The notes under the pieces were generated by a model that was given only the letters and a program-made list of their open reading frames with translations, was not told the DNA's origin and did not search any database. Below are positions 33,866 through 42,066 of a stretch of DNA of 64,000 bases, in pieces. The stretch is taken from NCBI RefSeq assembly GCF_052048155.1, contig NZ_JBNAIK010000004.1, positions 1 to 64,000 of the forward strand, in the 5' to 3' direction. How positions within the stretch are numbered: the stretch's first letter is position 1; each line of letters begins with the position of its first letter. Source of the DNA: HIMB114 sp052048155 (GTDB lineage: Bacteria; Pseudomonadota; Alphaproteobacteria; Pelagibacterales; Pelagibacteraceae). The position numbers were made by a program, and so were the translations under genes.

Positions 33866-34978
33866 ATTTCTTTCAATTTTATAATCAAATATAAAGGAGT
33901 TAAATTTTTTCGTCAAAAATTTATATTTACAAATTATTCTAATAATAAAATTTCTTATTAATCTGTTAATTAATAAACTTTGATGAAAAATAAATAAATT
34001 ATTTTCAGATTTTTTTTTAATTTTTTTTACCCTATCTAATCTTAATTTAGAAAACCGTCTAACTGATAAATTCTTGCTCGAAATAATTTTATACAAAGCA
34101 AATGAATCTTCTATAGCCTGTGCAGCTCCTTGGGCTCTAGATGGAATAAATCCATGAGCAGAGTCGCCAATAAAAAAAGTGTTATCATTTCCATAAAATA
34201 TTTTATTTAATGAGTAAATTGGCCAAGATTTTATATTTTCACAAATACAAACTTTTTTAAATCTTTCTGGTAGCAGATCCTGAAACATTTCACTAAAGTT
34301 TGTAGCTAAATTATTATAATTATCATCATCAGGATTTTTTTTTGTTTTTGAAACTAGAGTGAACGAATTATTTTTCATTTGATCTATTGGATAAGTTACC
34401 AAATGAAAATTTTTACCCATTAAAAGATTGATATATTCCTCCTGTACAGAATTAGAAAAAAAACCTCTATACGCACAGAAACCAGAGTATAATGGTCTTA
34501 CAAATGCAGGCCTTAATTTTGAAAATATACCGTCAGCAACAACAATAATATCAAATTCGAAATTAGATTTATCTTTCAAAATCACTTTATTATGAATGAT
34601 TTCAGATACACTTTTATTAATTATATTTTTTTCTAAAGAATAATTTTTAATTAAAAAGCCAATTAAATCTGATCTATTCATAGTTAAATATTGATTTGAA
34701 TTTAAATAATTAAATTTCATTGAGGCAATTTTTTCTTTTTCGAAAATATCAAAAAAATTAATTCCTTTAACTGAATAAAATTTATTATGATCGAGTCGAT
34801 CAAAATCCAAACTATTTAAAATGTGTAAGGCATTTGGTGAGATTTGAATTCCATTTATATTTTTATTATTAATTAAATCTTTTTCAAAAATTGTAATTTG
34901 ATAGTTGTCATTTTTCTTTAAAAATGATGCTAGTACTAACCCTGAAATTCCTGCTCCAACTATAGCTACGTTTTTCAT
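33860..34978 (-). CDS. FAD-dependent monooxygenase (salicylate hydroxylase-like)
   Basis: A 372-residue flavoprotein hydroxylase of the PHBH fold. It has the FAD loop IVGAGISGL at residue 5, the DG motif VVADGIFSKLR near 155, and the GD motif FFIGDSAHGFIPSRAQGAAQAIEDS near 270, which is closer to salicylate-hydroxylase-type enzymes than to UbiH/UbiF. The C-terminal 50 residues are basic and hydrophobic. Substrate unknown; ubiquinone hydroxylation is conceivable but not supported by motif detail. It shares a 4-base overlap with mutY and is probably co-transcribed. Confidence 0.75.
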   Translation of the reverse strand: MKNVAIVGAGISGLVLASFLKKNDNYQITIFEKDLINNKNINGIQISPNALHILNSLDFDRLDHNKFYSVKGINFFDIFEKEKIASMKFNYLNSNQYLTMNRSDLIGFLIKNYSLEKNIINKSVSEIIHNKVILKDKSNFEFDIIVVADGIFSKLRPAFVRPLYSGFCAYRGFFSNSVQEEYINLLMGKNFHLVTYPIDQMKNNSFTLVSKTKKNPDDDNYNNLATNFSEMFQDLLPERFKKVCICENIKSWPIYSLNKIFYGNDNTFFIGDSAHGFIPSRAQGAAQAIEDSFALYKIISSKNLSVRRFSKLRLDRVKKIKKKSENNLFIFHQSLLINRLIRNFIIRIICKYKFLTKKFNSFIFDYKIERNL

Positions 34979-35988
34979 TTTATAAATTTAATCTTTTTTA
35001 ATATTTTTTTTAAAAAGCTGGAAATAAATTTACTCTTAAGCTCTGTAGCATTCATAAAATAATATGGACGATTAACTTTTATCATTTTCTTTGTTTCAAG
35101 ACATAATATTTCTGCCTTAAAATTTGATATAGATATATTTAATATACCAAGATTTTGATAATTTTTATTTTTCTTTAGAATTTTTTTATAATTACGACCC
35201 TCTTGTGATATCTCGGGAACCAAAGGCACATTCAAAAACTCTTTTAATGGACCAAGATTTTTTTCATGTCTCAACAATATTTTTTTATTTTTACGAAAAA
35301 TAATAGCTATAAATTTTTTTATTTTTTTTTCTGTTTTTACTTTCTTATCTGGATTAAATTTTTTATTTGATGAATATTTACAATTTTTATTTAAAAAGCA
35401 ATCACTACATAGCGGCAATTTTGGTTTGCAAATTAGTGCACCAAGCTCCATTAAACCTTGCATTAAAAAACTGGATTTTTTTTCAACTTTTAATCCCTCA
35501 ACATACTTTAAAATTTTTTTTTTACCGGAAATATTAAAAATTCTAGTAACAACTCTTTCTACATTCCCATCTATTCCAATTTCATTTTTGTCAAACGCAA
35601 TTGATAATATTGCTTTTGCGGTATAGTCTCCGATACCAGGTAATGCTATCAAATCCTCATATTGGCTTGGAAGTTTATAATTATATTTTTTTTTAATAAT
35701 CTTTGATGTTTCTAATAAAAATTTTGCTCGTCTATAATAACCTAAACCTTGCCACAATTTATTTACTTTTGTCTGACTTGTTTTCGAAAGTTTTTCCAAA
35801 GAATTAATTTTCTTGTAGAAGTTGTTAAAAAAAGGCAATGCCGTTTTTACCTGAGTCTGCTGCAGCATGAATTCACTAAGTAAAACTTTATAATGCCTAT
35901 CTTTTTGATTTTTATATTTTCTCCAAGGTAAATCTCTTTGATATTTTTGATACCAAGCTAAAATTTTTTTTGATATTGATGAGTGCAT
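34975..35988 (-). CDS. mutY: A/G-specific adenine DNA glycosylase
   Basis: Removes adenine mispaired with 8-oxoguanine. The 337 residues contain LPWRK near 20, the early ESFMLQQTQV-type motif (SEFMLQQTQVKTA), the helix-hairpin-helix LPGIGDYTAKAI near 115 with catalytic Asp in GIDGNVERV, and the intact [4Fe-4S] loop C-x6-C-x2-C-x5-C (from ICKPKLPLC). A C-terminal Nudix-like domain follows (about 225-337). The iron-sulfur loop is kept here although the nearby UDG has lost its own. Confidence 0.94.
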   Translation of the reverse strand: MHSSISKKILAWYQKYQRDLPWRKYKNQKDRHYKVLLSEFMLQQTQVKTALPFFNNFYKKINSLEKLSKTSQTKVNKLWQGLGYYRRAKFLLETSKIIKKKYNYKLPSQYEDLIALPGIGDYTAKAILSIAFDKNEIGIDGNVERVVTRIFNISGKKKILKYVEGLKVEKKSSFLMQGLMELGALICKPKLPLCSDCFLNKNCKYSSNKKFNPDKKVKTEKKIKKFIAIIFRKNKKILLRHEKNLGPLKEFLNVPLVPEISQEGRNYKKILKKNKNYQNLGILNISISNFKAEILCLETKKMIKVNRPYYFMNATELKSKFISSFLKKILKKIKFIK

Positions 35989-35994
35989 AACAAA

Positions 35995-36441
35995 ATGAAA
36001 AAAAATAGATCTTTTAGTACTTTAAAACCTATTCACACTTTATTACCAGAAAATTTGAAGAAATTAATTAAAAACCACCCCACAAGTAATTATGAAAATC
36101 TTAAAAAATCTTGGAAAAAAATAGTTGGTGAAAATCTATCCAAAAAGTGTGAATTAGTTAAAGTTCAAAAATATAATAGTGAAAATTCTATTTTTTTAAA
36201 AGTAGATAGAAACTATCTTATCGAAGTTGATTACTCTAGAGACGAGATTATAGAAAAGGTTAACTCTTTTTTAGGGTTTAAGTTTGCAAGTAAAATTTTG
36301 ATAAATATTAAAGAAAACAAGAGTCCACAAGGTGTCAAAAAGGGTTTAAAATTAAACAAAAAAATGGAGAATTTGATAGATTCATTAAATGATGAAGAGT
36401 TAAAAAATAAACTTAAGAATTTTAGTAATGATAAAAAATAA
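35995..36441 (+). CDS. DUF721 protein (DciA-like)
   Basis: A 148-residue protein of the DUF721/DciA family. DciA proteins load replicative helicase in many bacteria lacking DnaC or DnaI, but this assignment for alphaproteobacterial DUF721 members is not certain. The KSWKKIVGENLSKKC segment (about 40-55) and a following beta-rich region match the family. The rest is Lys/Asn rich. I use the ATG at 35995; a GTG at 35983 overlaps mutY. Position between mutY and a DsbA-like gene is a conserved alphaproteobacterial order. Confidence 0.75.
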   Translation: MKKNRSFSTLKPIHTLLPENLKKLIKNHPTSNYENLKKSWKKIVGENLSKKCELVKVQKYNSENSIFLKVDRNYLIEVDYSRDEIIEKVNSFLGFKFASKILINIKENKSPQGVKKGLKLNKKMENLIDSLNDEELKNKLKNFSNDKK

Positions 36442-37012
36442 AATATTTATATGTATCTTTGTTGCATTTTTTTCAATGTCAGCAAATGCCAAGGATGACT
36501 TTCCGTATTATGGTAAATTAGATCCAGAACCTAAAATAGTTGTACAAGTTTTTTCATCTTTGACTTGCCCTTATTGTGCAGACTTCCACTTAAATGTTTT
36601 ACCTGAATTATTAAAAAAATATGTATCTAATGAAAAAATGTTAATTAAGCATATGGATTTCCCTTTAGATTTACCTGGATTAAAAGCTGCTCAAATTCAA
36701 AAATGTCTGCCTTTAGAATCACAAAAATCCTATTTAGATGAAATTTATAAAACGCAACCACAATGGACAAATGCAAAAACTTTAAAGGAATTAGAATCAA
36801 ACATTGAAAAAATAACGAGTAAACTTGGGCTGCAAGGAAAAGATTTTCAAGACTGTTTAAAAAATAAAAAGAATGAAGATGCTGTTTTACAAAACCGAAT
36901 AAAAGCACAATCAAAATATGAAATAGACGCTACACCAACTTTAATTATAAATGAAAAAAAATTTAAAGGTTCCACAAAAGAACTTGAAAAATATATAGAT
37001 AAATTACTTTAA
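36428..37012 (+). CDS. DsbA-family thiol-disulfide protein, exported
   Basis: A 194-residue periplasmic thioredoxin-fold protein. A signal peptide (about 1-21, cleavage near ANA-KDD) precedes the active site CPYC in SSLTCPYCADFH (about 46-49) and the cis-Pro loop DATPTLIIN near 168. Two further Cys occur outside the active site. DsbA-like oxidase or DsbC/G-like roles cannot be separated. It overlaps the DUF721 gene by 14 bases and is 3 bases from smc. Confidence 0.87.
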   Translation: MIKNKIFICIFVAFFSMSANAKDDFPYYGKLDPEPKIVVQVFSSLTCPYCADFHLNVLPELLKKYVSNEKMLIKHMDFPLDLPGLKAAQIQKCLPLESQKSYLDEIYKTQPQWTNAKTLKELESNIEKITSKLGLQGKDFQDCLKNKKNEDAVLQNRIKAQSKYEIDATPTLIINEKKFKGSTKELEKYIDKLL

Positions 37013-37015
37013 TAA

Positions 37016-39445
37016 ATGAAATTTAAAGAAATAGAAGTCTCTGGATTTAAATCTTTTGCTGATAAAACAAATTTTTATTTTGAAAAAGGTCTCACCGGAA
37101 TAGTTGGGCCAAATGGTTGCGGTAAGTCAAATGTTGTTGAAGCTCTTAGATGGGCAATGGGTGAAACTTCTGCTAAAAGTTTGAGAGGATCTGGAATGGA
37201 AGATGTTATTTTTAATGGAACATCTAATAGACCATCAAAAAATATTTGTGAAGTTTCTATAAAACTTGAAAATAACGATGATGTTGTACAATTTAAAGGT
37301 ATTCCAGAAATAGAAATAAAAAGAAAGTTAGAAAAAGATAAAGGCTCAAAATATTATATTAACGGTAAAGAAGTTAGAGCCAAAGATGTTCAAATTGTTT
37401 TTGCCGACCTATCTACTGGACCGCATTCTCCATCAATGGTTAGTCAAGGACGTGTCGGAGCTTTAATAACTGCAAAGCCGACTGATCGAAGAGCAATATT
37501 AGAAGAAGCAGCAGGTATTGCGGGATTACACGCCAGAAGACATGAGGCAGAGTTAAGATTAAATGCAGCTGAGAATAATTTAAAAAAGGCTGACGATTTA
37601 ATGAAGCAAACAGAAAATCAACTTAAGAATTTAGTTAAGCAAGCAGAAGAGGCATCAAAATATAAGGAAATTTCAGATGAAATTAGAAGATATGAAGCAG
37701 CTATTATATTTTTAAATTCTACCCAGGTTGAAAAAGAAATTGAAGAAAACAAAGATAAGCTAAATGAATTTGAAGACGAAATAAGCGCTGTAAATATTGA
37801 AAAAAACTTTAATGAGAATGAAATTGAAAAACTTAAAGCTGAAATTCAACCAATAAATATTAAATCAAACGAGTTAAGCTCAAATTTGCAAAAATTAAAA
37901 ATTGAATTTGATCAAATCAATAAAGATGAGGAAAGAGTCAAAATTGAAATTGAAAAAATAAAAAAGGATATAAAATTAACTTATTCAGATATTAGCAGAG
38001 AAAAAGAAATCATAGCAAATTCAACTAATAATGAGGAGAGGCTTATTAAAGAGAGAAATGATATTGCTGAAGTTGAAAAAAATTATTATGAAATTGAGAA
38101 AGCAGCAACAGACGATTACAAGGATTCTTTAAATCAACTAAACAAAGCAAAAGAAGCTCTTAAAAGTTTTTTTAATAAACTGATTAATATTGTTAAAAAT
38201 AAAGAAGAAATCAATGAAGATACTATTCAACAAGAATTTAAAAAAGAATTTGAAAATATTGAAAATCAACAGGAAAAATATGCATCAAGATTTGGTAAAT
38301 ATGATTTAGTAAAGCAAGAAGCAATCAAAAGAAAAGAAAGGCTCAATAATATTGATAAAGAAATTCAAAACTGGAGAGATTTAAAAGAAAATTCAACAAA
38401 TAAACTAGGTGAGCTTAAAGAAAAAGTTAACTCTTTAGAAAATGGATTAGAAAAAGAAGAGGATAAACCAAGACAAATTGCAGAAAAAAGAGGTTCGTAT
38501 CAACAGAATATTAAAAATATAGAAGAGGATATTGAGGGTATAAAGTCAAATCTCATCATTAAAGAAAATAAAATTAATGAGTTAAATTTAGCTTTAAAAA
38601 AAATTAACGAAAGTACACTGCAAAAAACTGAGTTTAGAGTGCGATCACAAACAATTATTGAAGGTTTAAGATCTAAACTAAAAGAATTGCAGCAAAAAAG
38701 TTTAATTGATTTTAACATAGATTTAAATGGCATTGCTGACTTTTCAAAAATTGAAAATCTAAATCAATTATCAATAGAAGATGCCCAAAATCATTTGGAA
38801 CTTCTAAAAAAAAGTAGAGAGTCAATGGGTGCAGTAAATTTGAGAGCAGACAACGAAACTAAAGAACTGCAAGATAAAATAGATAAAATGATGAATGACA
38901 GAAAAGATTTAGTTCATGGACTTCAAAAACTTAAATCAAGTATCAATGATTTAAACCAAAAAGGACGTGAAAGATTGTTAGATGCTTTTGAGAAAGTTAA
39001 TAGAAAATTTAATGATGTATATACAAAATTATTTGCAGGTGGAAATGCAAGATTAGAACTAATAGAGTCCGATGATCCTCTAGAAGCAGGCCTTGAACTT
39101 TTAGTCAGTCCACCAGGTAAAAAACTTCAATCGATCACACTATTATCTGGTGGGGAGCAGGCTTTAACAGCGCTTGCATTAATTTTTGCGGTATTTTTGA
39201 TTAATCCTGCACCAATATGTGTCTTGGATGAAGTCGATGCACCTCTAGACGATGCTAACGTCACTAGGTTCAATGGATTAGTAGAAGAACTTACAAGACT
39301 TACAGAAACAAAATTTGTAATCATAACACACCATGCGCTTACCATGTCAAAAATGAATAGATTGTACGGAGTGACTATGGCTGAAAGGGGTGTAAGCCAA
39401 TTAGTTGCTGTTAATTTAGATAAGGCTGAAGAATTAGTAGCATAA
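37016..39445 (+). CDS. smc: SMC chromosome-segregation ATPase, short form without visible hinge
   Basis: SMC-family ATPase that compacts and segregates the chromosome. The N-terminal head has Walker A GPNGCGKS at residues 31-38; the C-terminal head has the signature LLSGGEQ near 710 and Walker B CVLDEVDAPLDD near 737, with the preceding MGAVNLRADNE and FAGGNARLEL. At 809 residues it is about 350 shorter than usual bacterial SMC (about 1150-1190). The middle (about 170-620) is almost wholly charged coiled coil; I see no globular hinge and no Rad50-type CxxC hook. The reading frame is open throughout with no sign of frameshift. No scpA or scpB is in the window. Confidence 0.9.
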   Translation: MKFKEIEVSGFKSFADKTNFYFEKGLTGIVGPNGCGKSNVVEALRWAMGETSAKSLRGSGMEDVIFNGTSNRPSKNICEVSIKLENNDDVVQFKGIPEIEIKRKLEKDKGSKYYINGKEVRAKDVQIVFADLSTGPHSPSMVSQGRVGALITAKPTDRRAILEEAAGIAGLHARRHEAELRLNAAENNLKKADDLMKQTENQLKNLVKQAEEASKYKEISDEIRRYEAAIIFLNSTQVEKEIEENKDKLNEFEDEISAVNIEKNFNENEIEKLKAEIQPINIKSNELSSNLQKLKIEFDQINKDEERVKIEIEKIKKDIKLTYSDISREKEIIANSTNNEERLIKERNDIAEVEKNYYEIEKAATDDYKDSLNQLNKAKEALKSFFNKLINIVKNKEEINEDTIQQEFKKEFENIENQQEKYASRFGKYDLVKQEAIKRKERLNNIDKEIQNWRDLKENSTNKLGELKEKVNSLENGLEKEEDKPRQIAEKRGSYQQNIKNIEEDIEGIKSNLIIKENKINELNLALKKINESTLQKTEFRVRSQTIIEGLRSKLKELQQKSLIDFNIDLNGIADFSKIENLNQLSIEDAQNHLELLKKSRESMGAVNLRADNETKELQDKIDKMMNDRKDLVHGLQKLKSSINDLNQKGRERLLDAFEKVNRKFNDVYTKLFAGGNARLELIESDDPLEAGLELLVSPPGKKLQSITLLSGGEQALTALALIFAVFLINPAPICVLDEVDAPLDDANVTRFNGLVEELTRLTETKFVIITHHALTMSKMNRLYGVTMAERGVSQLVAVNLDKAEELVA

Positions 39446-39453
39446 ATTAATTA

Positions 39454-39726
39454 ATGGAACTCAAAGAATTAAAAGACAAAGTTAAAGAAATTCAATCTGA
39501 GTTAAAAAAAAAAGAAATCAAAGAAAAAAATGCTAGTCCTCTAGGGATTGCAATGAAAATGGGCACAGAGTTTGTTGCTGCCGTTTTTGTCGCAAGCTTC
39601 ATAGGATTTTATGTTGATAAATGGCTTGAAACTACGCCAGTTTTTATAATAATTTTTTTTATTATCGGATCAGTTGCAGGCATATTTAATGTTGTGCGAT
39701 CTTCTAAAATGATTAATAAAGACTAA
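39454..39726 (+). CDS. atpI: ATP synthase protein I (AtpI/AtpZ family)
   Basis: A 90-residue accessory protein encoded at the head of the Fo operon, thought to help assemble the c-ring. A charged N-terminal helix (about 1-28) precedes two membrane helices (about 36-54 and 62-80) with the family pattern GTEFVAAVFVASFIGFYVDKWL. It is separated from smc by 8 bases and from atpB by 5. Confidence 0.87.
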   Translation: MELKELKDKVKEIQSELKKKEIKEKNASPLGIAMKMGTEFVAAVFVASFIGFYVDKWLETTPVFIIIFFIIGSVAGIFNVVRSSKMINKD

Positions 39727-39731
39727 ATTTT

Positions 39732-40463
39732 ATGGCAAATCCGATGAATCAGTTCGAGGTCAAAACCATTGGCCCAAAGATAGAAATAGGAAACTTTGAT
39801 ATTTCATTCAGTAATGCAAGTTTATTTATGGTAATTACAGTAGCTACAATTTCTTTATTATTTATATTTGCGACACAAAAAAAATCGTTAGTACCATCAA
39901 GGCTACAATTGCTAGCTGAAATGGCCTACGAATTTGTTGCAAAAATGATTTCTGAAACTGCAGGCAGTAAGGCGAGACCTTATTTTCCATTTATTTTAAC
40001 TTTATTTCTTTTTGTATTATTTTGTAACATGATTGGAATGGTCCCCTACTCGTTCACGGTTACAAGTCACATTATTGTCACTTTTGCACTAGCAATTTTT
40101 ATTTTTATAGGTGTTACAATTATAGGTTTTGTTAAACATGGCTTTGGTTATTTAAAATTATTTGTACCTTCAGGAGTACCAGTAGTATTGCTTCCAATTA
40201 TAGTTGTAATTGAAGTGATATCTTACCTAAGTAGACCCGTAAGTTTATCAGTAAGACTTTTTGCAAACATGATGGCTGGTCATACTATGATGAAAGTGTT
40301 TGGTGGTTTTGTGATTAGTTTAGGTTTAGTAGGTGGTTGGTTACCATTAGGTTTTTCTGTTGCATTAACTGGCTTAGAGATACTTGTTGCTTTTCTACAA
40401 GCGTATGTTTTTGCAATTTTAACATGCATCTATTTAAATGATGCGCTCAATTTACATCATTAA
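39732..40463 (+). CDS. atpB: ATP synthase Fo subunit a
   Basis: Proton-channel subunit of ATP synthase. The 243 residues have about five or six membrane helices and the essential Arg in the SVRLFANMMAGH segment (about 171-182), followed by the C-terminal helix ALTGLEILVAFLQAYVFAIL with conserved Gln. Complete. Standard alphaproteobacterial order a, c, b', b. The F1 genes are not in this window. Confidence 0.96.
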   Translation: MANPMNQFEVKTIGPKIEIGNFDISFSNASLFMVITVATISLLFIFATQKKSLVPSRLQLLAEMAYEFVAKMISETAGSKARPYFPFILTLFLFVLFCNMIGMVPYSFTVTSHIIVTFALAIFIFIGVTIIGFVKHGFGYLKLFVPSGVPVVLLPIIVVIEVISYLSRPVSLSVRLFANMMAGHTMMKVFGGFVISLGLVGGWLPLGFSVALTGLEILVAFLQAYVFAILTCIYLNDALNLHH

Positions 40464-40464
40464 C

Positions 40465-40472
40465 AAAGGAGG
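40465..40472 (+). promoter_or_regulatory. Strong Shine-Dalgarno of atpE
   Basis: AAAGGAGG ends 5 bases before the ATG at 40478. This near-perfect site stands out because most starts in the window have no recognisable ribosome-binding site. It fits the need for many c subunits per complex. Confidence 0.8.
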
Positions 40473-40477
40473 AAAAA

Positions 40478-40705
40478 ATGGAAGTAGCAGCAGCAAAATT
40501 AATTGGAGCAGGACTTGCAGCGATAGCATTAGCTGGAGCAGGTGTAGGTATTGGTACTATTTTTGGTAATTACCTTTCTGCAGCAATTAGAAATCCATCA
40601 GCGGCTCAAAAACAATTTCCAAATTTATTACTTGGTTTCGCATTAGCAGAAGCTACAGGATTATTTGGATTGGTTGTTGCATTAATTATCTTATTTGCAT
40701 TTTAA
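40478..40705 (+). CDS. atpE: ATP synthase Fo subunit c
   Basis: A 75-residue hairpin of two membrane helices that forms the rotor ring. Helix 1 is Gly/Ala rich (AGVGIGTIFG), the polar loop is RNPSAAQK, and helix 2 carries the ion-binding Glu in FALAEATGLFGL (about residue 58). The pattern fits a proton-type ring. It is preceded by an unusually strong ribosome-binding site. Confidence 0.97.
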   Translation: MEVAAAKLIGAGLAAIALAGAGVGIGTIFGNYLSAAIRNPSAAQKQFPNLLLGFALAEATGLFGLVVALIILFAF

Positions 40706-40716
40706 ATAATTTTTTA

Positions 40717-41289
40717 ATGTTAAGGGTTTTAATATTTTCAATTTTTACCTCTTCAGCAGCTTTTGCTGCTGAAAGCGGTGGAATGCCCCAACTTGATCCA
40801 AATAGTTGGGTGCCTCAAATTTTTTGGTTAATTATAACATTTGGAGGCCTGTATATTGTTATATCCAAAATAGTTTTCCCAAGACTTTCTGAAAGTATTG
40901 AACAAAGAAATGATTACGTAAGTGATCTAGTAGATGAAGCAAAAACTTTAGCTGAGCAAACTGAAAAATTAAATAATGAATATAAAGAATTAATTTCTAA
41001 TTCAAAAAAAGAAGCTCAAGAAATTATCACTAACGGAAGAAAAAAATTAAATGCTGAGTTTGATAAAAAAAAGAACGAATTAGATAAAAACATTTCAGAA
41101 CTTACTGAGAAAGCTGAAAAAGAAATACAAAGTTTTAAATCTAATTCAATTAAAGATGTGCAAACGATTGCAAGTCAAGTATCTGGGGAATTACTTAAAG
41201 AGCTATCACTTAATGATGAAATTGATCAAAACATTATTATTAAAAAGATTGAAGATATCAGTAAAAAGAAAATGGGAGAATTAAATTAA
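40717..41289 (+). CDS. atpG: ATP synthase Fo subunit b'
   Basis: Peripheral-stalk subunit of 190 residues. A signal-like or first hydrophobic segment is at the N-terminus (cleavage possibly after AFAA), then a membrane helix (about 33-50), then a long charged coiled coil. Its position between atpE and atpF and its extra N-terminal segment identify it as b', the second b-type subunit typical of alphaproteobacteria. The stop directly abuts the next ATG. Confidence 0.88.
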   Translation: MLRVLIFSIFTSSAAFAAESGGMPQLDPNSWVPQIFWLIITFGGLYIVISKIVFPRLSESIEQRNDYVSDLVDEAKTLAEQTEKLNNEYKELISNSKKEAQEIITNGRKKLNAEFDKKKNELDKNISELTEKAEKEIQSFKSNSIKDVQTIASQVSGELLKELSLNDEIDQNIIIKKIEDISKKKMGELN

Positions 41290-41781
41290 ATGTTTGATGC
41301 AAGCTTTTGGGTAGCTATCGCATTTTTTCTTTTTGTGCTCCTTTTAGTCTTTAAAAAAGTTCCACAAATTGTGTTGGGACAAATTGATAATAAAATAAAT
41401 GAGTTAAAAAATAAAATTAATGAAGCAGAGGAGTTAAAATCAAATAGTGAAAAACTTCTAAGTGAGGCAAAAAGTAAATTAGAAAAATCTGATGAAGAAA
41501 ATTCAAATATTTTGGCTAAAGCTCAAAAAATAAGTGACGATGAAATTTCAGCTTCATTGGAAAAAATGAAGATTTCTTTAGAAAATAAAGAAAAAGCAGC
41601 ACAAAATAAAATTGAACAAGCTAAAAATGATGCAATTAATCAGGTAAAAAAATTGGCAACAAAGGTTGCTCTTGAAACTGTCGAAAAAGTTTTAACTGAA
41701 AATCTAGATGGTAAAAAACAAGAAGAAATTAATCTTTCTAAAGTTAAACAATCCATAGAAAAGTTAAAAAATATTAATTAA
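41290..41781 (+). CDS. atpF: ATP synthase Fo subunit b
   Basis: Peripheral-stalk subunit of 163 residues: one N-terminal membrane helix (about 4-21) followed by a long Lys/Glu-rich coiled coil, as expected for subunit b. Last gene of the Fo operon here. Eight bases separate its stop from the stop of the CDGSH gene on the other strand. Confidence 0.9.
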   Translation: MFDASFWVAIAFFLFVLLLVFKKVPQIVLGQIDNKINELKNKINEAEELKSNSEKLLSEAKSKLEKSDEENSNILAKAQKISDDEISASLEKMKISLENKEKAAQNKIEQAKNDAINQVKKLATKVALETVEKVLTENLDGKKQEEINLSKVKQSIEKLKNIN

Positions 41782-41789
41782 TTATATTT

Positions 41790-42020
41790 TTAAGAATTAT
41801 GTGAACCATCACAATATGGTGGGTTCTTAGTTAATTTGCATGTACAAAGATAATACTCCTTCGTCTCTTCAACTCTAAAACTTTGAGATTTTTTTTCTGA
41901 CTTACCTTTGTGCGATCCATCACACATTGGTTGTTTGTCTGATAGCCCACAGGTGCACCAAAAATATACACGATCTTTATCAAGATTTACTTGAATCGGT
42001 TGTTTAACTTTTTTGTCCAT
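41790..42020 (-). CDS. Double CDGSH iron-sulfur protein (mitoNEET-related)
   Basis: A 76-residue protein with two tandem CDGSH [2Fe-2S] sites. Ligands by position are Cys22, Cys24, Cys33, His37 and Cys59, Cys61, Cys70, His74, each in a C-x-C-x8-CDGSH arrangement. The monomeric two-site form resembles human CISD3. I use the ATG at 42020; a longer reading to 42101 would add a hydrophobic stretch but overlap thrB. Role unknown; an electron-transfer or cluster-transfer function is plausible. Confidence 0.88.
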   Translation of the reverse strand: MDKKVKQPIQVNLDKDRVYFWCTCGLSDKQPMCDGSHKGKSEKKSQSFRVEETKEYYLCTCKLTKNPPYCDGSHNS

Positions 42021-42066
42021 AAGTCTATACATACCTATGCTAAAATTTAAAAATGTAAAATAAAAA

